Program-made: the position numbers and the translations under genes
The notes under the pieces: model-generated
Database searches by the model: none
Seen by the model: only the letters and a program-made list of their open reading frames with translations
Told to the model about the DNA's origin: nothing
Part shown: piece after piece, positions 34,201-46,720 of the stretch
Position numbering within the stretch: position 1 is the stretch's first letter
How the letters are laid out: every line of letters begins with the position of its first letter
NCBI GenBank assembly: GCA_029721515.1
Contig: CM056556.1
Span: forward strand, 13,412,098 to 13,476,097
From: Synanceia verrucosa
Lineage: Eukaryota > Chordata > Actinopteri > Perciformes > Synanceiidae
Reading direction: 5' to 3'
Length of the DNA stretch: 64,000 bases

Positions 34201-37200
34201 CAGCAAATTTAGCTGACTACATCTTCATAATTCATCATCATGTCAGAAAATGTACGGTTTATTCAGCATTTCACTTTGTTTCAGACCATGGAAACCTTCA
34301 AAAATCAGAGTTTAACATGGGTGTGTATTGCATGGAATGTTCGGGGCTAGAGTGGGGCTAGAGTGGGGAGCAGTTTCAGAAATGTCAGAAAAAAATATTT
34401 TGAAATCGCGATTGCGAGGGCTACGTTCACTCCACCGACATCATTTTTTCAGCTAAACGTTGGAAATTTCGCCCCGGTCGTAGCAATGTCTGTCTTATGT
34501 CTGTGAGATTTGTACTTTTTGCTCCACGGCCTTAACTGATGCCCCACCTCCTAAAATTCTCTCCATAGGGTCCAATGTTAATTTCCAGAGAAAAAAATCT
34601 GAAAAAGGAGAAAAACCTCTTGTGTTTAACTTGCCACTGTCGGCCTTTTGAGTGGGCTAGAGACATAAAATTTACAACGCTGCGATCATCGCGAGCTTCT
34701 GCCACCTTTCGTCCAAACCCCAAAGCCGTACTCCTTACGCTTCTTGATTTATTCAGAGGAGTTCGACAGGGTCCGACTCAGCTTGAAAACAGTGGCAGTC
34801 AGTGAGAGCCAGTGTGGCAGACAGACCAGGGGCGTGCCTAGACTTTTCCATAGGGGTGCCCCATGGGGTGTTGAAGCCATGCAGGGGTGGCCAGCAGAAT
34901 TAGGTGATATGTATGAACCTCCATCACCATAGCATCATTCACATGCAAAAATCTAAGCTCTACTCCTTATCGTTTTTTTTTATATGAGAGGTGATTCGAC
35001 AGGTCAGCTCATAATCAATGGCAGAGTGTGACAGAGCAGCTGTTTGAGTGTGTGTGTGTGTCAGGTGGGGGATGCACATAGACAAATATATAGAGATTAG
35101 ATGATGATATGGTACAGGCTTCTAATTGGTCAATGCTGATGATACAGAGAGTGGATGACATCATTGATCACAAACACAGACAGGAAGCTCAGACTGTTTC
35201 TTTCAAAATAAAAGTCTGGTCTAAGTTCTACTCCTTATAGTTTTTTTTTTATACAGAGGTGATTCGACAGGTCAGCTCATAAGCAGTGGCAAAGTGTGAC
35301 TGGATGTTGGTGTGTGTGTGTTTCAGGTGAGGGATCCACATAGACACATATAATGAGATTAGATGATGATATGGGCTTCTGATTGCATATTACCAAAGAT
35401 AGAGAGAGTGGATGACATCATTTATCACACACACAGACAGGAAGCTCAGGCTGTTTCTTTCAAAGTAAAAGTCTGTTTTTTTTTTCAAAATAAAAGAGGG
35501 GTAACTGTTTCCTCACAGGAAGCTGTGGCTGTGACTATCCTTTCAAAATAAAAGCCCCTAACTCTGATTTAATCTTCACAGGAAACAAGGTGTGTTTGTT
35601 TGCAACACAAACCTGGGACAGGCACGCACGAAGTGCATGCTTCGGTGCAGGAGAGGGTCAGCATGCATCAGGCTGGGCCACATAGGCCCAGCGTCGCGTG
35701 GGTCCGGCGTCATGTGTGCAGGCACATATTAAAATTTCTTCAGGAATTTTTGTCTAGTTTTCATTACAGTATGTCATTCAGTTCATCTGCCTATTTATGT
35801 ATTCATTCAGAGTCAAACATGTGGTTATGTTTTTTCTTCTCCATGACAACCCACAAACTGTGGACTTGTTGTAACATTGCACCAATGTAACATCCCATGT
35901 GGCCCAGCAAAGCTTCACCAAAGAGCAGACCCAATCAATCCCTTAATGCAATATTTTATTTATCCATTAATACATGCAGAAAATAAAAAAAAACATGATA
36001 GACAAATATGCAAACAAAATATTTTATATATTTAAATATATGTTCTTCACAATTTGGGTAGAGTCTTTTATTTTCCTCTCTTTTTTAGATGTTTTAAAGT
36101 GACCAATGAAATGACCTCCACTCGTCCTCCATCTTTCTTGTCCTCAGGCATGCACACCAGCATCAGCGAGATCCTGAAGGAGAAGAGCCTGAAGCCATCT
36201 CGCCGCAGCCTGCCCTGCTTGGCCCAGAGTCAGACTCATCCAATCAACCTCAACCACTTCCTGTCTGTGCCTCTGAGCCCAGAGTCCAAACCCGAAGTCG
36301 AGGGTCTAAGTCAGAGCATCAGCACCTCTTGCAGCCTCCTGCCCCCGCAGACAGGTCGGACAAAACCCATTTGTGGACTACATGCGTCAGTCATGAGATG
36401 AGACAGAGGCTCCATCAGTTTTCATCACTGATATGTGTTGATTTTAAAGATTAGCTCTGGTATCTGCTGTGGTTAGTCAAAGCAATGAAGGAAACCTATT
36501 ATAGTAAACTCAGCATCAAAGTTGGGTCATATTAGAAGTTATAAACCTTTATGTTGTAAGTATTAAAATGTGTGACTTACAGTATATATTTCTAGGTAGA
36601 TCACCGATTCCTGACATAATTTCATTCGGTAACTTTGAGCAAACAATAATTTGTATGAAATGGTCATTATATCCTGACAGCAGTTTGTGAGACAGATAAT
36701 CTGTGAAAAGCATGTCTGATCAGTGCTGCCTAGTTTGGCTGTAGGACAGTAGTGTGTGAGCAGTGATTGACTGCTGCTGCAGAGACTGCTCAGCTCTGAT
36801 TGGTTGTTTTCCTTTGGGCACTGTGAAATCTTATAAATACCATTCGAGCACTGAAAGGTCACAGAGGAACATGATTTTCACAGATTATCTGTGTCATGCA
36901 CTACTGTCAGGATAAAGCATTAGTTTTATAAGAATATCTTTATATCAGATTTGCTCCTAGTAACCAAGTGCAGCTTTAAGGCGTGTGTATAATTATAAGG
37001 GCAGGTATATGGACCAGTCTTGCCCTCTGACCTCAGGTATGCCGCTTACAGTCAGACACACTTTACTTGAACAAAAAAGATGAAGAAAAAAGAAAAGGAT
37101 CCCATGGGAATTGTATAAAAATAAACATATTTATTCTAGAAGAAAACTGAAAATATTCCATAAAACGGCCCCAGTTGACTATATAAAGAATAAACAAAAA

Positions 37201-40200
37201 AAGGCTTCAAGCCTCCAGGACAGTCTTTGTCGAGACAAATGTGGTCAAAAAACTATAGTGTTGCTGTACCTCAGCCAACCTGAGTCCCAAATTACCTATT
37301 ATTAAATTATTTCTTCTTCTTCTTCTTATTATTATTATTATTATTATTGTTATTGTTATTATCATTAAAGGCACAGGTATGGGCAGGAAACCAGAGGAAC
37401 CAGAGAAAATGAAGACACAAGTCGGGCAGGTCACCATAACCAATTATTCTAATATCATTAATAGCTAATATTAATTAACACAAGGAATAAACCTTTACTG
37501 GGGCAAAAAGATACAACTTTCAAGAAACAAAAAATTAATTTGGCTCCTCCAATGATATTGAATTGAAAATAGCTTGATTGATTGATAGATTGTGAAATTG
37601 TCAAACTGTCAGAGGCAGTGAGAAGAAAGTGAGGAGAAAAAGCTCTTGTAAGAAAAACAACACATCATTGCATTGACTGGCAATAATGTACATACTGTTG
37701 GAAAGGGAAAATCATGCAGTCGTATTGATAAGTTTGAGGACATTGTCAGCGAGGGTTCCATACCCAATTCTTCAACATATTGGTATTTTTGTGACCTTGA
37801 GACAACCTTTTCCCCGACTCTTTGGTATTTCGCTGCAGAACGTGCTGTGCAAAAGAGAGAAGGGAGATGCAGATGAGGCCGCACAAGGTGAGGTGTTGCT
37901 ATTTTGGTAACAAGTGCCTCTGTCGTTGTGCTGAAAATAGACGTCTGAGGAATAGATCTGCCTTCTCTCTTGGACTGACGACGGTTCAGACACAAGGAGG
38001 GAGTGAAGGCGCAAAGCTGTTATTACCGTTATTGCACTAATTTTACTGTAGCACCCTTAATTGCAACCACTTCAATAGATTACTGTGTGAAAATGCAGCA
38101 CGATCCAACAACGGAAATCAGACTGCTCTTGGATTCTTTGCAGCGCCTTATGTTCCCCAAAGCCATTTTTCAGCACAGTTGACAGTTTTATCACCAAATA
38201 CAAATGGATTGTATTGACTTTCAGTGTGGAGGAAATTCACACTGATGTCTGAAAACAAGACACCAAAATCAGTTCCCCACAACTTTGTGGACTTTCTGGA
38301 CTACACCTACACTACTTGTACAAACTGGATGAAATGGTTTTACATCATTCATTTTAATGTTTTGAATTTTGTGGCGAGTAATACTAACTCACTTTTACTG
38401 GCTATGGTGACTTTTCACTACATCTATAGCGATAGAGTGATTCAACCTGATGTCGTAGAGTGATAGTGAAGGTAATCGCACTGCTCAATTGTGATCTTAA
38501 AATAGAAAATAGGACAGCTTTCTCTTAATCCCAGCTTGGATCAAGGAAGATGCTGATAAAAATGGTACTTAAGGAATAAGAAAGGGCGGGGAAAAGGTCA
38601 CAGCTAGTGAGTTTACATTAAAACTAAATTATTTCTGTCTAAAGCCTAATAATGTGCTCACTCACAAAAACAAATTGTCTAGAAACACTAATTTGACTTC
38701 ATTAACTGAATGGAGCTGTTAAGTCTTGATTCTTGTCTGATTCACCCAAGGCAGCTTTTTTCCACACATATTTGTAAAAATAATAAATACATTGATATTG
38801 TTGGAGGGCGGCACAGTGGTGTAGTGGTTAGCACTGTGGCCTCACAGCAAGAAGGTACCGGGACCTTTCTGTGTGGAGTTTGCATGTTCTCCCGTGTCTG
38901 CGTGGGTTCTCTCCGGGTACTCCGGCTTCCTCCCACCATCCAAAAACATGCATGGCGATTAGGTTAATTGGCTAATTTAAATTGACCGTAGGAGTGAATG
39001 TGAGTGTGAGTGGTTGTCTGTCTCTATGTGCCCTGTGATGAGGTGGCGACTTGTCCAGGGTGTACTCTGCCTTCCACCCTAAGACAGCTGGGATAGGCTC
39101 CAGCCCCCCACGACCCTATGTGAGGATAAGCAGTAGAAAATGAATAGATGGATGATATTGTTGGAATAATTTTGATTTCTAACTCTTAATTTCAGCAGAG
39201 CAGTACAAAGATGTCCTGACTTTAGTTACTCCAAACTGATCTGGCTGTGAAGTAGAGACAGTAGACTGGAGAAATGAGCCAAGCTGTCACACTTAACTAC
39301 TGCTGTGAAATGATACATCTTTCTATAGCTACAGGGTGTCAACTGTGTCCATGTCATGCAATTAAGAGTGCATGTGTTAAGAGAATTTGACATAGACAGA
39401 TGGGTTGTTAAGACAGGTCCACATACCATCGAAAATGAGCTACCGTAGGCAGACATCTTGTTTCTGGCAAAGAAAGACTGGTTTCACAACACAGAGCCTC
39501 TAGAAAAGGAAAAGTGTGAGTTTAACGCAACTTTATTTTGTTTGATTTAAATAACTCAGATTCAGCTCTGATCTAATTTCTATGTTGGCGATTGGTTTTA
39601 GGAAAATATTGGCTTGACCAACAACACTGCAGAAACATACTTTGTGTAGTGCATCACCAGCATAATAACTGCCTCACTGATCATGTTGTGTCTGTGTGCA
39701 GCAGAGGATGGAAGGGATGAGTATGTGGAGGAGTCAGAAGTGACTACGAGTGAAACAAGAGCAGACGAGTCGATTCCACTCCAAAAGCCCACCACCCGTG
39801 CTAAATTAGAGGCCCGCACAGATTCACTTCAGGTACCACGCTCCCAGTAATCCACAATCATTTACACAAAAGTTTACAATGTTACACTGAAGTTACTCTA
39901 TCAGTGACACACTGAGAGGCTTCAAGCATGAGCAGCATGAAAATGCATGTATGTCGCCTCAGGGAAAGAATCCATCTGGTTCCTCTGGGCTGTTTTTCCG
40001 AGATGGGAAAAAGCGAATTGACTACATCCTGGTTTACAAGAAGTCCAGTCCACAGGTAGAGAAGAGATGCACCTTTGAGAAGAATTTACGGGCCGAGGGT
40101 CTCATGCTGGAGAAGGAGGTAATTAAAAAAAACAAACAGTTCAATGACTTTGCTTGATTCCTCAACTCAGTTCTCAAACCCAATTTTTTTTTTTTTTTTT

Positions 40201-43200
40201 AAATCGGAAAGCCCTCTTTGACGAACAACGACATCATGTTTGTGAAGGTCCACGCTCCTTGGGATACGCTTTGCAAATATGCAGAGCAGATGAACATCCG
40301 TATGCCTTTCAGGTAATCATAGTTAGAAAAAAAGACTTTAGAGAGTGTGCAGGTCCGTTCATCCAGTCTAACTAACTTGTCTTTTTTTCCGCTTCCAGGA
40401 AAAAATGTTACTTTACGGACTGGAAGAGCAAAACCTTAGGCAGGTAAGTAGATTTAAGCTATAGGATTATTTTCATCTGTTGCTCTCAGGGGGCTGGAAG
40501 CTGGATGCTTCAGTGCGTCTAATGAAATTCGAGAGCAGCAGAGCTCTGAGGCTTGAGCCGTAATGTGAGTCGTGGAGAGTGATTTTATACTAAAGTTATC
40601 ATTCACCTCGGTGAGGGACTCAGAGGGAGAAAGTCTGAATAAAAACCATCATTGTTCCATTTTACCCAACATCTGAGTGAACATTAATTAGTCCAGCAAT
40701 AACAAACCCAGCAGAGACTGTGTGTAAATAAACAATATGGGATTAGTTTTTTAAATTAGAAACTCACTCCCTGTGTGCAGCAATAACTAAAATGGTTGGA
40801 AAGTTGTTTAAAAAGGATTAAGGATTAAGTGCAGTTGACTGTTGCACGTGTTATGTTTGTTTGAATAAATGTGTTTAATTAACTTTACTACCTTTTCAAT
40901 AATCCCAGCATCAATTGTTAAGAGTACAGCACTGTGACCTTCATGTGCTTTTCTATAAACCCCTTGTAATCTTTCAGTCAAATAAATGGAGCTGCACAGG
41001 CTGATTAGTGTGCTATTTTTAGAGACGCGCTTGCGCTTTGATGTTGTGATGTTCAACAGTTGTCCAAACTCTGCACAGCACTGTAAATCTCACAGGAATG
41101 CAGATAGAGACAGTCCAACAACAAATCACTGAAAGAGGTTTATATCAGCAGCTTTTGTTTTGAAGACCTTTGGTTAACGCTATAGTTGGTAATCCTGTTC
41201 AGAAGCACTATTTGTTCTACTGGGTGAAATGGTCCTTCCATCCTGAGAACAGTCAATACATTATGTGTTCAGAAAAAGGAAGGAAAAGAATCAGACCTCT
41301 GTGGCAGCTGCAGGACTGTAAAAACTTTCACCAATCCCTGCCATGTGGTCTGAATGGAAAGAACCAATTAGATGCCTTCATGTCTCGTCCTGGCCATGCC
41401 CCCTCTATCTCGCATCACATTTCACCTTTGCCGAAAATATTCAGCACGCTCCTCTGCAGAAATACAGTTCGCAGGACAGGGGGCGTGGCTTTAGAGAGGG
41501 CACTGACGGGAGGGGGAGTAGGGGGTGGAGCTTAGAGAAGGTGCCACTTAACACCAACCATAGCTTTATCATACTGCACGTACATTTTAATTCTGTGAAA
41601 CCTTTTCCTTTTAAGGCCTCGTAAACCTTTTTCAACAATATCTAAAGTAAGCGCTTACAACTACTTTCCTCCCAAACTGTTAGGTATATTATCTTTAACT
41701 GCTTTGAAGTGTGCAGTCAGAATTCATTCTAATCAGGATTTGTATTAAAATTCAAGGACAGTTGTAGGTTTGTTTCTTTATGTCACTACTCCACTCTCAA
41801 TCATATATGGTCAAATCACACCCTCACAGTCCTGATAAACCACATTAGCTGGGTTTGTAATTAGTGGATGAAATTGTATGTTTTCGGTTGTTAGTCAATT
41901 AACAATTTATTTTCTGGACAGACCTGCTAAATACAAAAATACAGCTCAGGCTGATGAGAGTGTTTGGTTATAAACCAAAGTATTGTTCAAAAGTTTGACT
42001 TAGTGATGAAGATATGAAGAGCTCACTAAACAGAAGTTATTACAAATCATCCTGTGGGAAACATGAATATCTGTAAAAACTTTCATAGCAAACACAAATG
42101 TTAATCCCATGATGGTGTTATATGAAAAGTCAGGAGATCACCAGAAGTATTCATCAGATGGATTCCTCCTCAGGGTACCATGTAAAAACTTTCATGGCAG
42201 TCCATCCAGTAGTTATTTAAGTATTCCAGTAGTGGACTAATATTGATAACACAAGAAGAAACCATCACTTGGCTGGGTAATATTTCTCCAGATTTGCTGC
42301 AGAGGTCTAATTTGTCAGGCTCTGCTCTGATATAGATTGAATAAATAGAAATGGGATTCTGGGGAAAAAAAACACACTTTAGCTGGAGAGCATTTTAGGA
42401 TTGTTGTTGTGAAGGTGACAGGTACTGTTCAGAAAGTGATGATATCAACCCAGCAAGCTATTAACACCTGCACACGGCCCATTTGTTCAGCTTTAAAGCC
42501 TATTTACTGGTCAGGTAGATTTTTCTTTTTCAGAGCGGCAGCTTAGTGAAAGAGTGCAGGAGCTCTGAAGAAATCATAATGGTCCTGGTCGTTCATAACG
42601 ACTAAGATCGCTCTCAAGATTTGAAAGTGAACAGTCAGACAGGTGGCCGTATTGTCTGTGTGATCTCTGTCTGCTGTGTGTGTGTGTGTCTTCTAAACAC
42701 AACCATCAAAAGGGGAAATAACAATATTATCAATATCAGCATCATCCATATTGTCAAGTCCTATAACTTTTCCTATACTATGCAAAATACCAGTCCTTGC
42801 AGACCAATACCAATATTATCAGTAGTATCACACCTCACTGACCGTTCAGTGCTTTATAAGGACTCATTCAAAACATACACATAAACGTCTGCTGTGATTG
42901 CTGTCATTTCCATGTGAACGACAACGTTGAGGAATTCATGAATTTCAGGTTTAATGCCCCCCAAAAAAAGCATATATATTTCTCTATAACAGTAAATGTT
43001 GATGTCTAGTCACAAATAGGGCTGGGTGCTGTTCAAATTTTTTTGACACAGTGCTAATTTCGGTACCTTTGTTTCAATAGCGTTTCCAGAACGATACTTT
43101 TTTTAGATACCTCAATAAGTTATTTTGTTATTAAATTACTAAGACTTTTGTCTTAGTAATCCTCTGTTCTAATGGTGATGTTTGTCGGCTTGTGCTGGGA

Positions 43201-46200
43201 GAGTGAGGGGATGGATCAGTGTCACTATGAATCTGAGAGGGACATGTCTCCCCCGTCAATAGTGCAAATATCTGCGATCATGGCTCACAGACACTTGGGT
43301 ATCAGATTTTGGCACCAAAAAATTATACATTTTTGATATCCAATCAGAGCTTTTCGGTCAGTGCTACAAAAGTATTGAAGTTCGGTACCCAGCCCTTGTT
43401 AATATGCTGATTTAATCAACAGATCTGAGAAACCACAAAGCACCACCACTCTGTTGTTTACCACAGATGTTCTCATATATAAATACTTTACTGTGGGTAG
43501 GAATTATTTATCTGCATATACATTTTGATACTTTTTATATTGCTCTTATAATTTATATTGTAAATAGTTTCTGTTTTTCATATTGCTTCTTGTTGTTGCT
43601 GCAAAATAATTTCGCAGGTTGGGATCAATTAAGAAATCCTATTCTATGCTGATGTTAGCCTTTAGCTCAAAGCACTGCTGTGCCTAATCAAAGCCTGCTA
43701 ATGGCTGCAGACTTTTTCTTTGTTTCTATTTATTGAGTATGAAGGGCCCGGGGGAATTACAAATGTGGCTGGAGAGGGTGGACAAAGAGACAGACTGTGA
43801 CATTAAGGAGATCTTAGAAAATCAATACATGCCTTCAAACTTTAACTGGTCTTAAATCATGACTTCAATATGAAAAAATGTATTGGATTTTGGATCAGTG
43901 ATTCTCAAGCTCATGAGTTCCCGAGCATTGTGAAAATAAAAAGTCTGCAGCGTGATGCCTGAAGTGTGTGTGTGCGTGTGTGTGTGAGCGAGCGAGCGGG
44001 TATTACTTATGGTTATGGAGACATAAATTTGTTCACACAGTCACATTGTGGGGACTCACCAACCTTATGTGGACATAATGCAGGACCCCATAATGTCAAC
44101 TGTTACATTTTAGGCTGAAGATTTGGAGAACCTTTAATGTTAGTGTAAGGTTAGACTTTGGTTAGAGTTAGGGTTAGGATTACATGGGTAGTGGATATGG
44201 TTAGTGTCAAGTCAATGTAATGGCCCCACAGTACACAAATGCACAATGTTTGTGTGTGGGGGTGTGTGTGTGGGTAAGCTTTAGTAGGTGTGAGGCAGTG
44301 CAAGCTTGTCAGGGTTGCATTAGGGGGAAAAGGTTAGAAGCCACTGTTCCACATCAAAGAAAACAATTTTCAAATTAATCTGTGCAGCTAATCCTGTTTT
44401 CTCTGTGCGTGCATGCAGCAGGTTTCATCTGAGATGTCGCCAGATAAAAAGCTGGTTTCCCAAAAATCCCATGAAGCTGGACAAAGAGGCCTTGCCTGAC
44501 CTGGAGGAGACCGACTGCTACACAGCCCCCTTCAGCAGAGCCCGCATGCACCAGTAAGGAGGACAGTCACCATCATTCAAACCACCACAGAAACAACACA
44601 GGATCAGAGCATTGCATAATGGCAGTGTCTGTATCAGTAGTGTTCCCTGATATTTATGCTGCTCTCTGTCCCTTATTCCCCTCTCGCCCATCACATCCAT
44701 TCATGTCCTGAACTCTGACTGTGGAAAGAAACCAGCAGTGTTGTATATTTTATTGCTTTGAGTCAGAGCTCAAAACGATAGCTGATCATAAATAAGATAT
44801 CGATACACGGCAGCAGATGTGCATGGAATGATTCGATTTCTCTCCCATTCCTTCCTGTTTTTTCATTTTTATGAAACTTTGATGAAAGGCATCATCTAAT
44901 CTCATTTCCCATATGGAAAAGAAATACAAAAATTCATGAACTATCATGAATAGTATATGATTTACTCTTGAGTGGCCACTTTTGCATTCTTTTCACACAA
45001 GATAATAAAAAGAAGTATAAGGATATTGTATGTATCATTCACTGTTGTATGCTTTACATACAAGTTTCATACAAAGAAACTCTCCTTTGTATGTAAAAAA
45101 AAACAGTGAATCTGGATATAAGATCCTTAATTAATTTAAACAAAGTAAAACTTGTATGATTTGGGTATTTATCAGAATAGTATATTACTGTAATGACACA
45201 TACAATATCCTTATATTTCTTTTTATTATCTTGTATAAAAAGAATGCAAAAGTGGCCACATTCAAGAGTAAATCATACACTATTCATGAATTTCAGCACA
45301 TTTTTTAATAAGGTTTTTCGATTTCTTTTCCGTATGGGTTGTCAGTGAATCATTTCCACTTTTCCTTTGCTTGTCAGCCTTGATGTTTCTTGTTAAAATG
45401 ACGACGCTGGGATGAACAAAAACCTTACACCGCAGATTGAGATTTAACAAGCTTTGTATCATTCTTGGCTCATTATTGAAGGAGTGTGCTGTTACTTTCC
45501 AGCTTCACTATCAACAATCGAGAGACTTTCTTCTCCAATTCCACCAGAAGCAGGATAGTCCATCATGTGCTGCAACGCACCAAGTATGAGGATGGAAAAT
45601 CAAAGATGGGTAAGGCACCACTCACTGCTTCCTGCTCTTTCTCCTCACGTAGTAAAGTAATATTTCTAGGAGTGACAAGGGATCCCCTTCTTATTTATAT
45701 ATCATAATAATCCATCATAGTGACCTATTTAGGACAATTCTTTCACTGAATGGAACAGGGTTAACCAGCAACTTTGGTATGAGGCATTACAGAATCAGCC
45801 TAAACAGTTAATTACAGCCAATTAAAGATACAATAATTATTTTTCATCTCTGTGTTTTCCTGTCGGATGGTTTGTGTTTATTTTGTCACGACTGAAACCA
45901 TCAGGGGCACCAGTGAAAGAGACGATTTTGCTGTTAATTTGTCTTCATGGTGCGATAGCTGGGTTGTGGGGGGAATCATGCCCATGTTTGTTTTATTTTG
46001 CTGTGGGATGATTATAATGTGCAGCTGCTGCTGAGCTGTTGGTGTCATCCAACTTGCGGCTGATCCCTCCTCTCCTTCTGGTTGTTGTGTTTTCTGGTAT
46101 CAACAGCTACAAGACTGCCCATCCCCTTCCACATCTACTATGTTGTCTGACTGCCGCCCAGGGCCGGTTTTTGATATGGGTGAAATGGGCCGTCACCCAG

Positions 46201-46680
46201 GGCAGCATCGTGGAGGGGGCGGCATCATGTCCATCAGGCATTGGCAAAAATTCTCACTAGTCGGTTTTCTACAGCCCATTTGCGGGGAGTAACTTGCCAC
46301 ACAGGAGAGGGAGGGGTGGGCCTTGGGAGGTCACTTGTACGTGAATGTCAGAATTTCCATGCTCTGAGTCAGAATTTAAATCAGAACCCCCCGTGAAGTC
46401 CGATCTCCACCTCGGAAAGTCGGATTAATCTCACCAACCAGACATTGAATTCATGCTATCTGCTACATGTTTTGTTGTAAGGCTGGAAGAGCTGGGAGCA
46501 CTAAACTTTGAGGTTACTTTGAGCTGAGCTCCAAGTTCCGACTTTCAGTGAACACACCATAAGGCAAACTGTCACTCCCCAGGGTCCTAAAGAGTGGTAT
46601 CAGTCCTTGCCTGTTGATCATCAGACCATGTTTGTCTACCATGATAAAGCCCAAACAAAAATAACTTATTGAGTATTATC

Positions 46681-46720
<40 letters not shown>

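Larger units (their letters stand above)
25242..36147 (+). other. ANO3 intron 1 (10.9 kb)
   Basis: A long first intron holding a TCC microsatellite (25391-25414), a TA-flanked MITE (28914-29134), a Tc1 element (31549-32274) and a Helitron-like element (33709-35757). No further ANO3 exon is recognised between exons 1 and 2. Confidence 0.7.
36355..39701 (+). other. ANO3 intron 2
   Basis: Contains a TTC/TTA microsatellite (37311-37363) and SINE copy 6 with its target-site duplication. No missing exon is identified, and the model already gives nearly the human protein length. Confidence 0.65.
40444..44421 (+). other. ANO3 intron 6
   Basis: Contains an old dispersed repeat (42060-42235, minus), a 379 bp TIR element (43018-43396) and a telomere-like repeat-bearing element (about 44040-44260). 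The rest is unassigned. Confidence 0.65.

Noticed and set aside
34952..35475. Tandem units considered as a CRISPR-like or satellite array
   Set aside because: The units are long, few and diverged and lie inside a transposon-like block of a vertebrate genome. There is no short repeat-spacer structure.
38224..38463. Possible extra ANO3 exon between exons 2 and 3
   Set aside because: A 79-codon frame exists but has no good donor in phase and no likeness to ANO3. Exons 2 and 3 already join in phase and give near-human length.
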